Assembly: GCF_000003815.2 (NCBI RefSeq)
Contig: NC_049984.1
Location: 3,740,618-3,804,617, forward strand
Direction: 5' to 3'
DNA length: 64,000 bases
From: Branchiostoma floridae
Lineage: Eukaryota > Chordata > Leptocardii > Amphioxiformes > Branchiostomatidae
Shown: positions 23,640 to 36,000 of the stretch, in pieces
How positions within the stretch are numbered: the stretch's first letter is position 1
How the letters are laid out: each line of letters opens with the position of its first letter
Notes under the pieces: generated by a model
What the model saw: the letters and a program-made list of their open reading frames with translations, nothing else
Database searches by the model: none
Told to the model about the DNA's origin: nothing
Made by a program: the position numbers and the translations under genes

Positions 23640-23993
23640 CGGGGCTCGAAATACTTTTCTATACATACCTGCACTGGTGGTGTGCAGGTAACATTGAAAA
23701 TTACTAGTACCTGCACCAGACAAATTTTACCTGCACCACTCTGAATTTAGGAAGTAACGGATCATACTAAAATTGTTCAGGAACCATTGCTATTTTTTTA
23801 TTTTATACGTTATAGGTGGTAACAGCCAATGCAGCTAATAAAAATCCATATGCACCTACATCATAGGATATTTATGTATAAAACCCAGTACATGGACCAG
23901 TGCAGGTTAGGTGCAGGTAGACATCAGAAATACCTGCACAGCTCCAATTTTACCTGCACTAACCTGCATATGCAGGTGGTATTTCGAGCCCTG
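23640..23993 (-). mobile_element. hAT-like non-autonomous element in the IRF-A 3' UTR
   Basis: Termini CGGGGCTCGAAATAC and GTATTTCGAGCCCTG form an inverted repeat, and TACCTGCAC / GTGCAGGTA motifs crowd both ends. It starts 14 bases after the IRF-A stop codon, so it makes up the proximal 3' UTR. It contains AATAAA at 23837-23842, which could serve as a poly(A) signal. It is inverted relative to the copy at 14695-15010. No clean target duplication was found. Confidence 0.75.
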
Positions 23994-25089
23994 ACCAAAT
24001 ATTCGCCACGATTAAAATCAAGTGCACTTTGTTAGATAATTGGGTCCATCTATCGATAATGTTATCAGGTTGATGACTAGTTTTATCAGATTGATAAATA
24101 ACTGAAGAAGAAAGATAATCTTTATTCACAAAGATACGGCATCTGACGTTTCGGTGTCCGTCTAAGTTATATATATAGATATGGTTCCATGGTTTCCAGA
24201 CATATTTGTAAATACGAGCATTTAGAAGGCTAACCATACAGTCCATTTATGTAAGTATGGCTTTGTAGAGGAGTAGAGAGAGGTACTCCGGCAAAAAGTG
24301 AGAACAGACGCAAGGTTGTCGTGGCCGATAGGATTGCTCTTTAGTCACTCAGGATCGCGCGCAAACCTCTCTTACGTCGCAGAATCGTGGATTTGGAAGG
24401 TTTCTTGGAGACCTAGCCAGGGTTTACATACGGAGACAATGTTCTCTACTAGTATTACTATATGCGCTATTGCACGCTATGTTAAATAACTCTTAGCCAC
24501 ATGCACATATCGTCATGTCTATATCCTTTACTTGGTATCATAGTCGCTGTTTAAAAGTGAAGTGATTTTGAAATGTAATTGTTGTGATGTGCACATTCTT
24601 TCTAATGTCATTTCTTTTGTGATGTTGTATCGAAGTGATGAATTGAAAGTATCATCAAAAATCATTGTGTGATGTGGAAATTATGTAGTGTTGTTCTAGT
24701 TTGCTATTGTGCTATTGACATATAAAGCTAGCAGTCCACCAGCACAGATTTAGTATGATAACTTAGCCTCCTCAAACAAGGCTTTATCATGAACGTCGTA
24801 CTTACGTACACGACATTGGCAAGCTGGTATTGTTTGCTAAATAATCGATGTCACCGTGTCAAAACGAAGTACATGTATATATGGATATTGAAGGTTGTAA
24901 CATTTTGTTGCTTCACATTTGAGCTTGCCATGCGTGTAGCTATGAATGTGTAAGTTGTTTTTGTTTTATTAACTTAAGCGTATACTTGCATAACTCACAT
25001 GAGGTATTTGTTGTAGATGAACAATATGAATAGCTATATAGAAAAAAATGTCCACAGATTTGTGAAACAGGACTGGTGGTCAGTATATT

Positions 25090-25095
25090 AATAAA
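25090..25095 (+). terminator. candidate poly(A) signal of IRF-A
   Basis: AATAAA followed within 30 bases by a GT/T-rich stretch (TTGGTTGTGTCTCTTTTG). It would give a 3' UTR of about 1.5 kb. The alternative is the AATAAA inside the hAT-like element at 23837. Confidence 0.45.
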
Positions 25096-25099
25096 GTGT

Positions 25100-26780
25100 T
25101 GATACTATTGGTTGTGTCTCTTTTGTTATGAAATGTGTAGTCCTTTTATCTAGTGTATATTATACATATATCCCCGTAGGAAAATCCCAACCTCCCCAAC
25201 CGAAGTCAGGGACCCATTTTTACAGCAAGGAGGGGTGAGGAAATCTAATGTAAAGTGCATTTCCCAAGGACACAAGTTTGGCTTGACATGATTTAATCCG
25301 GAGGACCTCTGGGCCAAACCCCGCCTCTACAGAAGTCTACAAAAGAGATTTTTTTTTAAATCATAAGACAGGTTTCGTGATTCAAGTACGCACCCCAATT
25401 AAAGTACGCACCCCCGTTTTAGGGCAAGCAGAAGACAAATCTGTCAGGTCGAACGTAAAATGCAAAAATAACTCAAATAAAGCACGCACCCATTCTCCGC
25501 CAGTCTTGAACATATTATGGACTGGATGAATTCAGAAGCGCTCCCTAGCGAGCTACTACTCTCCGGACACGTCAATCATAACGTTTGCCCGTCCCGCCAT
25601 ATCTGAACGCAAACAAGTCCAAGGGTCACCAGGCGCCATTTTCTGCCGTCTTTGAACTTTGAACCAAAATATGACAATATTTGAACTTTGAACCAAAATA
25701 TGATGATATTTGTGTGTCAAAGGTCAGATGAAAGGGGAGGGGTTAACGTCTGCGTTTTGCCGGTGTCGTCATTTCAATTTGCACATGGCTAGGGGAAAAA
25801 CTGGATAAAAAGGAAGTGGCTGAAGGGTTACCTCCTGTTTTCGGAGTTATTCGCGGTTTGCACGTGATGTTTGCCAACAGTACAATAAACGTAGGAAAAG
25901 TAGAGGATAAAACAATAAGAAAACGGAGGCATCTGATTGTGCGTATATGTGTGTCACGGTGTGTTTGTATGTATCTGCGTGTCTGTGTGTAAAGAGGACA
26001 AGACGTCCTTTTAGCATACTCAATCTTTAAAAGTATTTTTCATATAACTCATGACAGCACGAAACGACGAAAGTGGGTATTCAGCCATTTTAGTGTCTTG
26101 AAGGCGACCAAACAGTCCCGCTAGATGATAGTAACGTTATATCATACCACTGGAAACATGCGGTATATGTATTTTCAGGCGGTAGCTATAGATAAACAGA
26201 CACACAAAAGGAAAATATTAACCTGTCGTTAGAATATATAATACCGCCATACTAGTGTTGCTCTTTCACGTCGCCAAAACCTTCCGCATCAAATTAGTCG
26301 GCCAAATGGCGCACCCTTTGTTAGGCTTTACTATGATCGCCTTCTTAAAAGTTCTCTAGAATCTAGCAGTGGCGGTAGCAAACCTGAAAGCTGTACAGAA
26401 TGTTATTGTTGACTATAAAAGAGGGAAAGTAGGAAGAAGTTCATGGTTAAGGAAAAGAAACACCTGTCTCGTTTATTTGTTACGTGGTATTGATTGAATC
26501 ACCGTCTGCCGTTCGTTCTGAACTCGGGGATTTTATGACCCCTGTTACCGGCTTAAAGCGCATGCGCGGGAATCCCCCAGAATGGGCGATACCACTATAC
26601 CGTGAAAGGAGGCGCAGAGTTAAGAGTGTTCCTAACAAGACGGAGTTCTATAAAAAAACACACTATCCCCATTGCGTTCGGTACATAGACATACTCAATT
26701 GCTGCAGACGTAAAATTTAGACTTATGAAAGAGCATAGCCTCGAAGAGATATATTATTGGTTGATAATACCCCCACGTGA
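25100..26780. other. IRF-A to IRF-B spacer, no gene recognised
   Basis: It contains a degraded SINE head near 25230-25320 and a short block with AAAGTACGCACCC repeated at 25383, 25402 and (variant) 25476. An ORF at 26484-26720 has no recognisable domain. Nothing else supported. Confidence 0.45.
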
Positions 26781-26828
26781 AAATGGCTCTTGTCGTTTTA
26801 GTACCGCGGGACGTCGAAGTTATCCCCT

Positions 26829-26905
26829 TACGTCACTCGGGAAATTCCGAGTCAACTTATAATTTTCCCCTACCCCTGATATAGAAACAAGTTGAGGATA
26901 TAAAA
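26829..26905 (+). promoter_or_regulatory. putative IRF-B promoter: ATF/CRE, kappaB and TATA
   Basis: TACGTCAC (26829-26836) lies two bases before GGGAAATTCC (26839-26848), a perfect GGGRNNYYCC kappaB site. TATAAAA follows at 26899-26905. A good splice donor comes 57 bp after the TATA box. This resembles promoters of inducible innate-immune genes. Assignment to IRF-B is by position and strand. Confidence 0.55.
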
Positions 26906-26929
26906 CGGCGTGCTTTGAGCTGCGATTGT

Positions 26930-26962
26930 CTTAACTTTCTACTGACCTACTTACACCGATCG
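26930..26962 (+). other. putative noncoding first exon of IRF-B
   Basis: A start near 26930 is inferred from the TATA box. The exon would end at GATCG|GTAAGAA (26962). The next acceptor on this strand with an IRF reading frame is CAGTTTCCAG at 28491-28500, 25 bases before the IRF-B ATG. The putative IRF-C leader exon ends with the same GATCG|GT. Confidence 0.45.
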
Positions 26963-28169
26963 GTAAGAATGCTATCTTTCATGATCTTGGTTGAAACTGT
27001 AGTTTGGCAAGCCTTGCTAACGTGGTACATACAGATATATAGATGTTGTTTCTTGGGTATTCTGTGGTATTGGACATATCTGTATGGGCTGTACTTAGCT
27101 TGTATGTGAGTTGGTTGGCTGACGAGGCCTGCGAGAAATTACCTCACCCTATCCGTGAAGCGCAGCATTCAGGTCAAGGATCCGACTTATTTCAACAGAG
27201 ATTTTAAGCGAACGTTTAGCGTATTAAAATGCGATAAACGTTCGCTTACGGCTGGACTGAAAGCGGTGGGGCTTGTCTGACTGGCACGAAGCCAAAACGT
27301 CCCAACAGATATACAGTGACAGTGTTCTGCAGTTGCAGACGATCTATTTGGGAAACGAAAGGGGGAGGGCGAGCAAGGGGCGAGCTAGCAAGTCGTTCCG
27401 GGATCTTCTCTCTAACGGCGTACTCTCAATCTTTGCGCTAACTCTGATCTTGTACGGTACGGCGTGCTTTTTACGTTGAAGTGTTCTATGTTCTCGTATA
27501 CGTGTACGTGTGGGTATATGCCAGACCCCTATACATGTTTTCATGGGTGTATTACATGCGTTTATGTGCTAGTATGTGGAGTGTATGTAGGAATGTACAT
27601 GGCAGTTCTGTACGGCTGGTGGAAAAGAAACACATGCGATCACTTCCTGGTATGACGTCATCACGCACTGACCTCTGTGGCAGGTGGCTGTTTTGTTGTG
27701 GCGGGGTTGGAACGACCGGGGAAAGGGGGAGTATTGGGGAGGGGTGTTGTTGTATCGAGGGGGCAGAAAGTATCGAGGGGGCAGAAAGTATCGAGGGGGC
27801 AGAAAGGTAGGTGAGTAGGTTAGTTTCGGGTGGATTGTAGGCGGCAGGAGGTAGTGGGGGAGCACGCAACTCACTTGCAGATTTTCAGACCACGCAACGT
27901 GCAAGATATTTGTCAACAACAGGGCGAAGTTCAGAATGAAAGGTCAGGCTGAAAGGGCGGGGGAATTAATTCACCATCCAAGCGCATTACAAAGACGGGT
28001 ACCTGACTTCGGTTATGGAGGTGAAACTGAAAGACGATGGAAGGAGAGGGTTGGGCTCCGCCTCCCAATACTGTGTCAGTGTGCCCTACACAGTGGATAA
28101 CAAACCACTACCCCTATGACCTAAAAAAACGAACCATTAGACTGCCTTCACAATTACCTGTCTTAACGG

Positions 28170-28371
28170 TAATGAGTGAGTGAGTAATTGAGTTATTGAG
28201 TGAGTTAGTGCATGAGTGAGTTAGTGCATGAGTGAGTGAGTGCATGAGTGAGTGAGTGAGTGCGTGAGTGAGTGAGTGAGTGAGTGAGTGAGTGAGTGAG
28301 TGAGTGAGTGAGTGAGTGAGTGAGTGAGTGAGTGAGTGAGTGAGTGAGTGAGTGAGTGAGTGAGTGAGTGA
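28170..28371 (+). repeat. (GAGT)n microsatellite
   Basis: About 200 bp of GAGT/TGAG tetranucleotides, pure from 28255 on and interrupted before. It ends about 155 bp upstream of the IRF-B start codon, within the leader intron. The minus-strand frames reading THSL repeats are artefacts of it. Confidence 0.95.
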
Positions 28372-28525
28372 CAGTATTGGAATACAAATGAGCATTGACA
28401 CATTGAGGAAAAAAACAAGGTTGACCAAGGCCAACTGCGTGAAATTGAACAGAATAGTGCTAAGTGCTAACGACTCCTGTTGAACCTGTCCAGTTTCCAG
28501 GTTCAAAGTAGGAACATTTAAGAAC

Positions 28526-31500
28526 ATGGCACAGTGCGCAGAGGACAGGAAAAGACTCCGGAACTTTTACATCGGCCACCTTGACGCGGGGGACGTCCCG
28601 GGAGTGACGTGGATAGACCGGAGCACGGGGCTGTTCCGGATTGTGTGGAGGCATGCCGGCAGGGACGGCTTCGATCCGGAAAGGGACGGACTCATATTCA
28701 AGGTAACTTGTTACAGAAAAACAGAAAGCGCCTTTGTTAGAGACATTGCCCCCCCCCCCCCTTCACAAGACAATGATCGCAGAACAGTTCATCAGAATTT
28801 GGTTTGTATGATTAGCTAGTGAGCTGAATTAAGTATCCAAGATTTAAAAGACAATATTAAACAACCGAAATATATATTAGAAATTGTCCATTGTCTTTAA
28901 AATTCGTTCAGCGATCGCCATTGACTTGTGACAGACCCCCGCCTCCAAAACAGAAAGAAGAGAGAGAGAGAGAGAGAGAGAATAGAGAGAGTAGATAGAG
29001 AGAGAAGAGAAAGAGACGGAGAAACTCAGACAGATAGACAGCTAGATAAAAAGGAAGAGAAAGAGAAAGGGGAAGACAGAGAGAGAGAGAGTCATGTATG
29101 GGTTAAAACATTGTGCATTGCAATGTTGAAAGTAAACTCACAGCCCCCCCTTCCTCCCCCAGCTCTGGGCCCAACAGACGGGCCGGTGGAAGGAGGGCGA
29201 CCCGGAGGACACCACGGCCTGGAAAACGCGCATGCGCAACGCCCTGCGCAGACTTGCAGATTTTCAGGAGGAACAGGACCTGGGGAAGCCGGACGACCCG
29301 CACGAGGCGTTCCGGGTCTACAGGCTCGTGCCGCCACCGAGTAACCGTAAGTTTTTCCTGACTTTCTGATTTCACAGATGACATCATCATCATATCACAT
29401 GATGCATACACAGTGTTTGGTACGTTAAAGGAACTTCCGAAGGGCTTTGAGACATCGAGACTTTACTTGATAATCCATTAGTGACATGCCCTGGGTTGGC
29501 AAATTCTCCCTTTAAGAAATACAATCTAACAGTTATATAGCTAGTTATCAAAACTGCACCTTGTGACTCTAGGTCATTCATTACGAGGGTCTGAACGAAT
29601 GAGCTAACTAACTAACGAACATGTCGTGTCGTTTCCAGCCCCACAGCAGCCGGAGAGTATTCCTGAGCCGTCCATACTGCCTCCTGACGTCATGATGTCT
29701 GACCTGAAAGACTCCGAGTCCGCCATGAACTGTTTGGCGCCTGATGAGGTGTTGGAGTATTTCCACGGTAAGCAACTCACTGCTGTCCTTTTCCGTAGAC
29801 CGTATTTCGCAGCGGGACCGCTCGAATTCAACGTAGAGCGTAATCGGTGCATTTTGCATTGAGCGATATTGTCTCCTTTAATTTAAAGCATTAGAGTTAG
29901 GCGCCTCTTGACAACGAAACGTCGAGAAACAACCTTAGGCTTTGTATCACCAAATCGCCCTTACCGGCTAGGGGCCTACATGTATGCCCGTGTGCCGAAA
30001 AGACTGACATTTTTTTTGTATGTTTTACAGGTAAATAGATAAAAAAAAGTAAAAGGGTAGTTCGGTAAAGGTATTGGGAGGCGGAAAGTGTACAGTGTCT
30101 TTCCCAAGGGCACAAGATTAGTAGTATGGCAGTATTCGAACTCAGGGCATCTAGGTTCTGGGCCAAACCACTTAGTGCAGTTACGCCGCACGACTCCACA
30201 AAACGAATTAAGGAATTAACTAAAATCTTCCTCTTTTGTTTTAGAGCTGGACATGGTTTCACCTGCACCTTCGGAGGACTCCGCCCAGGGCGCGTGCGCA
30301 CAACCACAGCCAATCGCAGCAAACGTGGCACCGCAGCAAAACGTAAATCAGGCAACCGACGGAGCCACCGCGACTTTACCCGAACAAACCCAAGGGCCGT
30401 TTCCAAACATACCAGGTACTTATACATCTTACACAACCTAGGCATTTGAAAACGAAAATGGAGTGCATGTAAATGAACCTTTCTTCGACTATCCTATCTC
30501 TGTCTTCTACTATGTTTTTTGGTTAACGTTGTGTTTACCTTAAGATACCGCCAAGGCATCAATCAATAATTTTGGAATAAAACCTGATGATTTTGTTCAG
30601 TCATCGAACACTGACTGTTTCCATAATCTATCCAATGGCTTGAGTAGATATTCAACTGTCACTTTGTGAAGTTTTGGTCGGTCTACCAGCTTATTAGATA
30701 ACAGAAAGTTTATGTGTTTTATTACTCTTTATCTAGATGGTGACGTGAAGATTTCTGTGCAGTACCGGGGCAGGCAGGTGTTGGAGGAGAGCCACAGCAA
30801 CCCCAGCGGCGTGCGCATCTACCACGGATCCCCCATCAAGGAGTTTGTTGCAACTCAGGTAAGCCACTGGCCTTTCTTTAAAAAAAAGAGAAACAACCAA
30901 ATAAATGTCTGGGGGATAATAAAACGTCAGTGGTACTCGTGTTATTGTAAGATAAATGCATACGTCAATTTTATTAGCAAGTTGCATCATGACTTCGTCA
31001 AGTTCTGTGTATGTTTTGTATAACTGTATCATGTCACGTATGTGTTGATACTAGTACGTATGCCTACCAGCGCCAAGCTGTAGAGTAGTGTCTTCCACTG
31101 GGATGGGCCATCCTGGCTAGATAAAACATATAAATGAATATATAAGGTTTATCTTGGTCTTCTTCATGTTTAGATGATCCCAGGAGACGGAAGACAGAAG
31201 TTGTACGGACCAGAAAACGCGACGCATGTCCTGCTGCCCCCTTGTGAACCCCATATGCACTCCCCGAAGCAGCTAGACATCACCAGAGAACTCCTGAAGC
31301 ACGCCGAGAGAGGCGTCGTCCTGCTGTTTTCAAACGGCGACGTCTGGGCCACGCGGCTCTGCCAGACCAAAGTCTTTTGGCTCGACCCCAACAAGCCGGA
31401 CATGTCGCTTCCCTTGAAGCTCGTCCGAGACCACCCCACCAAAGTGTTCGACTTCGTCCAAGGCTTCTTGCCCCTTCTGCAGAACTACGCACGCAACGTC

Positions 31501-31806
31501 GAAGGAAGCAAGAAACCGCGTCCTTACTTCAAGATGTGTTTCGGACAGTCTTGGGGAGCGGAGGATCCGTTCGAGAGTAACCTGATCGCAGTGACGGTGC
31601 AGCAGCTGACGGCGGAGGCCCAGCTTAACTTAGTGAGCCAGTACCGACAGCAGGACAACACCTCTTCCCAGTCTTTCCCGCTCAGAGACGACCCACTCTC
31701 GCGCTCCAACCCGGAAGATCAGATCATCAAACAACTGGGACAGCTTATCAACAGTCTGTCGATACAACAGGACTCTCCGTCGCCCCCAAATTTCCACACA
31801 GGCTAA
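28526..31806 (+). CDS. IRF: IRF-B: interferon regulatory factor, IRF5/6-like, 471 aa
   Basis: Coding exons: 28526-28702, 29163-29346, 29639-29767, 30245-30415, 30737-30858, 31174-31806 (1416 nt, phases consistent). Residues about 8-120 are the DNA-binding domain. Its first family tryptophan is F14, while W29, W41, W61 and W79 are present. The recognition helix reads R84-N85-A86-L87-R88, not the usual RCALN. Exons 3-4 are a Pro/Gln-rich linker. Residues about 221-440 form the association domain, with QYRGR, GVRIYHG, HAERGVVL, TRLCQTKVFW and FGQSW blocks resembling IRF5/6. The last exon covers the region split into two exons in IRF-C. The C-terminal segment aligned with the IRF3/5 activation site reads LSRSNP, so the isoleucine of pLxIS is arginine here. 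The role is inferred as an immune-responsive transcription factor. The close paralogue is IRF-C, 7.6 kb downstream. Confidence 0.93.
28950..29095 (+). repeat. (GA)-rich low-complexity tract
   Basis: Purine-rich GAGA sequence in IRF-B intron 1, pure at about 28960-28980 and imperfect up to 29090. The overlapping ORF at 28928-29344 is a product of this tract read into exon 2. Confidence 0.85.
30055..30195 (-). mobile_element. degraded tRNA-derived SINE
   Basis: It shares TGTCTTTCCCAAGGGCACAA, an ATTCGAACTCAGG B-box region and a GCAGTTACGCCGCACGAC end with the intact SINE at 4147-4389. It lies in IRF-B intron 3. Confidence 0.65.
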
Positions 31807-32719
31807 AATATACGTCTCCAGGACGAGAAACCGCGTGTGCAGCTACTAGAAAAGTGCTACCGCTCTTGGGGCGTCGCCAAAATCTTTGTCAAACTAGTAA
31901 GCATCACACAACAAGAGTTCGTAACTTTTGGGGTGCTTTTGAGACGCTCTCTGTTTCCTGTTCAATCTGGCAAGTCAGGTCTCGTCGAGTTCTCTTGTTA
32001 TGTGACTTACGATGTTTACTATTCGCAGTGTAACATTATACTGTTTTAGAAACTTGTTCTTATCGGTAGGAATGAAAGCTTTCTTTGTTTGAATAGAACG
32101 AAGCACAAATACATAGCTACCAGTTTCTGTAAGACATTAGTGCATGATAGTTTTAGGAAGGTGAGTTGTGTAGTAACCCATAGGAAAGATGCACTAAATG
32201 GTAAAAGTGTGTTATGATGACATTTGTACATATCAAACTTTCACAAATTGAGTGCACGCGTCACTAGATTAAGTGTTAAGGAATGCATATCGTATCATAT
32301 TCATGATAGGCAAAGGCAACGAATATCAAGGGGAAAATGATCTATACTGATAACGTATGTTATTTGTGGCTTGTTGTTGATGTTGGTCAGGACGGTGGAT
32401 GAAGCCAAGCTAACATAGGAAACACGCATGGAGAATGTTATTTGTACATTTACGATTTGTGTGATACATCTTATAGTTATAGGCCTATGAAACTGTAGAA
32501 TAGTTTAACGTAGTAGTAAGAACGGCACTTTGCTGTACTGATGACACAATGTTGCCTCTAACTGGTAAGTAAGTTGGGGAAAATGAATGATGGTGTACCG
32601 TTACATATAAATATGTATATCAGGCTTTTTAATCAACAAAGTAATTTTGAATTGTAGAAGTTTTCGAATGTTCGTTCCGTTATCAAATTTACGGTACATG
32701 AATGAAAAGGAGTCGAGTA

Positions 32720-32725
32720 AATAAA
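32720..32725 (+). terminator. candidate poly(A) signal of IRF-B
   Basis: AATAAA in an A-rich setting, followed by TGTGTTGCATTTTC and a long GT-rich tract from 32770. It gives a 3' UTR of about 0.9 kb. Confidence 0.45.
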
Positions 32726-32759
32726 TGAAAACGATGCAAGATCTGTGTTGCATTTTCTC

Positions 32760-34400
32760 ATAATGACAGTCTGTGTTTGTGTGTTTGTATTGAAGTATGT
32801 ATGTATGCGTGTGTGCGTGTGTGCGTGTATGTATGTGTGTGTGTGCGTGTCTGTATGTGTGAATGTGAGCTTTACATGGGCACCGGTATGTTAAGCGTCT
32901 TACTTATAGATTCAGGCAGGCGGTGTTAGTGTTTAGTGGATACACCTGTCAACTGTAATGATCTAGTTTGGAAACGAATATCACACACATATGAGACACA
33001 GTGGCGTCCCATTGGCTCTTCATGACCTTTTGACCCCATCAATGCCTAACTAGATAACGTCTCAAGTTGTTTTTGTCAATTAGCTTACCGGAGTCGACAA
33101 CATGTTTACCTAGCATCCCCTGTCAACACACCTGTCCCACGTTAGACAAACATGTCCCGGAATGGAGGTTTCTAAGACGAGGCAGGGTGGCTAATTCCAG
33201 GATAAGGGAGGGGCGGACTTCCGCCTGTTTGTTCGTCTTTGTTTGCGGTATATTTGTGAAGAGGTACTGCATACTTTGATCGTATCACATATCGTAAATA
33301 GAGGCATCAGAGGATTGCCATATAAGGGAAGAATAGGGGAGAATACACACCGAAAGCGGTAGATGTTGTTTGAACCAATCGAACCTTAAGGGCAATGCCC
33401 TTAGCTAATACATCACAAATAAAAGTCCTCCCATATCAAACTTAACTGATGCTTAAGGCGGCGCCCATCTCCGTTCTCCGTTCCCAAACCCGTGGGCCAC
33501 ACATCATTGTGTGCAATCAGACTATAGCCCTGTGCTATTACACTGTCATAAATAACTAAGATCATAGATAGACGATTTTAAATAGTGTCGCTAAATCTAG
33601 ATAGCTTTTACCAGACACCAGCCTGGTCGAATAGTAATAGGGGACTTTGGCTAGGTCAGGAATAAAAGCTTAGTAGGAGTTAATTGGCCTAGGTGCGAAC
33701 TGACCGGCTGGCGGAATTATTAGTTTGCCAAAGACTGACTGAAATCCCATTGCAACTTATTTGTTCCTTAGCCAAATTCTTCTCTTTTTTTTCATCCTGA
33801 CACGTCTGCTTGGAGACTGAAATCTATATAAGTACGTCATGATATGAAACGTCTTCTTAAGCTTAAAGCTTTTCTAGCGATGCTGTGTCATTTTGGGATC
33901 TAAACTGATGTCTTATCAGTAGAAAGGAGAAAGTATTTTGACAATTTGCTGTATCGTAACCTACTAGTAATAGTAAAAGGCAAACAATTGAACATTCTAA
34001 CTGTTTGCATGGTACGAAACAGGCTTGCTCTATGCTGTTTGGCAATGAAAGCTTGGGGAAGGCTATCTTTGACTAGTATTTTGAAATTTTCCCCCTAATT
34101 CCTTCGACTTCTATCATTACAACAGCAACAAAAATAAATAAATAAATAAAGTTAACACATTTTTTCGATAACCCATGCACCAACGTTAACTCATCAGTTT
34201 ACTAATTTGCGTGGGCCTTAATAACTACGCCGTTCTGTTTAAAGACTTTCCGTGTAAACTGGCACTTAATCTATCTTTATATTAACTTTATATTGCTTCA
34301 CTGTTTTAAGATATTTGACTGTGATTGCTACCAACCTAACATGCCTAACGAATGGAATGGTACAATTTTGCAACCGTGACCTCATTGTGACCTAAAACGA
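32760..34400. other. IRF-B to IRF-C spacer, no gene recognised
   Basis: A GT-rich tract lies at 32770-32870. A fragment at 33605-33700 (CAGCCTGGTCGAATAG, GGGGACTTTGGC) is shared with the MITE at 38221-38440. An (AAAT)n stretch is at 34134-34150. No exon supported. Confidence 0.45.
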
Positions 34401-34436
34401 ATCCTCCCCCCCTCTGAGCGAAGTGGTACCGCCCTC

Positions 34437-34502
34437 CCGGAAGTGACGGAGTTTCTACACGGCGTAGGCGTCTGGAAACCCCAGCGTCATGTGGGATTCC
34501 CC
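34437..34502 (+). promoter_or_regulatory. putative IRF-C promoter: ETS/CRE half-site and kappaB
   Basis: CCGGAAGTGACG (34437-34448) combines an ETS core with a CRE half-site. GGGATTCCCC (34493-34502) is a perfect kappaB site. I see no TATA box. A donor follows at 34655. Assignment to IRF-C is by strand and by similarity to the other promoters. Confidence 0.45.
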
Positions 34503-34619
34503 GACCACAAGACGTCGCGAACCTTTCTTAGCTCACTGCGCCTGTTTTAGACCTTGAGACACTTTTTCTTTCGGTACAGCGGGGGTGTGACGGTGGTTCC
34601 TTAAAGCCGGGCGCTCTGA

Positions 34620-34654
34620 GTTTCCCCTGACGTTTCCTTGTTGCAGTCGGATCG
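34620..34654 (+). other. putative noncoding first exon of IRF-C
   Basis: The segment ends at GGATCG|GTGAGT (34654), an excellent donor whose exon side matches the IRF-B leader exon. Another usable donor, CAG|GTGAGA, lies at 34738/34739. The 5' limit is not defined. The acceptor would be TTTTGTGCAG at 39414-39423, 32 bases before the IRF-C ATG. Confidence 0.35.
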
Positions 34655-36000
34655 GTGAGTCGGACTCAAAATCGGGAACTGTGAGTCAGGTGTGTGAACT
34701 AGAAGAGTACAGGTGAACAACGGTAATAACATTGTCAGGTGAGACACTAAGGTGTTTTAAATTTGTCATGGGGACTTTTGTATTGTTTGTTTGACGCTAA
34801 ACCGTTTCTAGTTTATACGAATGTATTTGTTGTCAGTTGTGTATCGTGCGGAGGGGGGGGGGGGGGTGCCTGTTACATGTGTCTTAGATATACTCCAGAC
34901 ATATTTCGATGTCACCACTTCTTCGCTTTCTTCTTTTGCTACTTACGTCTTAAGCTACTAGTCACTTCACTACTAGTCTTTGACGTTACCAGACTCCATA
35001 GTTGGCTGGAAAAATGGAAGGAATTGGCCTGATAGACAGAAAATATGCTAGTGGAGTTAGCCTTTCCTGGAAGTACAGTATCCTCCTTTGGCAATCTATT
35101 TGGCCGATTTTCCAGGGAACCTGTGGAGTCTGGTAGAGACTACGATGTCACAATCCTTAACTTGTGAATTTTCTTACCACGTTATAGATCATACTTGGTA
35201 GGTTTAGAGTGAATATGCAGTCAAATATTGTGGTCGATACAATTGCATTTTGTACGTATGTTTACAGTTTTAAATACTTAGTGGAATATTGCTTCCTATG
35301 CCTGCTGTCAATACGTTATCTTTCCTCGGGACGTTCTAGTCAACGTGGCTTCCCTTACCCTGTCTTAGACGGAAACTCCACTCAAGCTTGACCTAGATTT
35401 ACAGTCTTTATCGTGCACTATTGAAGTTGGAGATCTTGAGTTTTACCCCGATCGTAAGGGGAGCCCCCGAAGTACCTCCCCCCCCCCATATCATTATGCA
35501 ACCTGAGCCCTTCACGGCCAAAGACGTCCTTTGTCACGCGCAAGGTCACAGGTGAAAAGGGGGTTATATGTAACTTATCGCCTTCGCCAAGAAGGAATGT
35601 CTTCGGTGCCGTGCTTGTGTGTGTTTTAGTCTGTCTGTGTGTTCACGGCAAGCATAACTCGAGAAGCTGTGGACGTATCCTTATGATATTTGGGTCGGGA
35701 AAACGACGGTGAAATTCGATAATGGGCTTCCTAGTGGCTTCTTACAGTACTACAGTGAAGTTTCTGGTTTTGACATTTTTTTTTTAGATCTCATCATGTA
35801 GACATACTACACAGTAGTGTTGTAACGGTTGTCATATTGACATAATAGGGGACCTTCCGTTACACATGACAATGCAAAACCGGATGCCGAAAATCAAAAC
35901 AACATTGACTGAGTGTCCCTCAGGGCAAATTCTTTCTCTAGTACGCATCGGACAAACTTAGAACCAGGCCCCTTCAGCTTCATTATTTTCTTTGTACAGT

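Noticed and set aside
27552-27919. Minus-strand ORFs with SAPSIL repeats
   Set aside because: They come from a three-copy 18-bp repeat at about 27752-27806 and have no splice or domain support.
28114-28654. Minus-strand ORFs with long THSLTHSL repeats upstream of IRF-B
   Set aside because: They are translations of the (GAGT)n microsatellite, and a 4-base repeat gives open frames by itself.
31170-31492. Minus-strand ORFs opposite IRF-B exon 6
   Set aside because: Shadow frames of a GC-rich coding exon. The plus strand encodes a clear IRF association domain.
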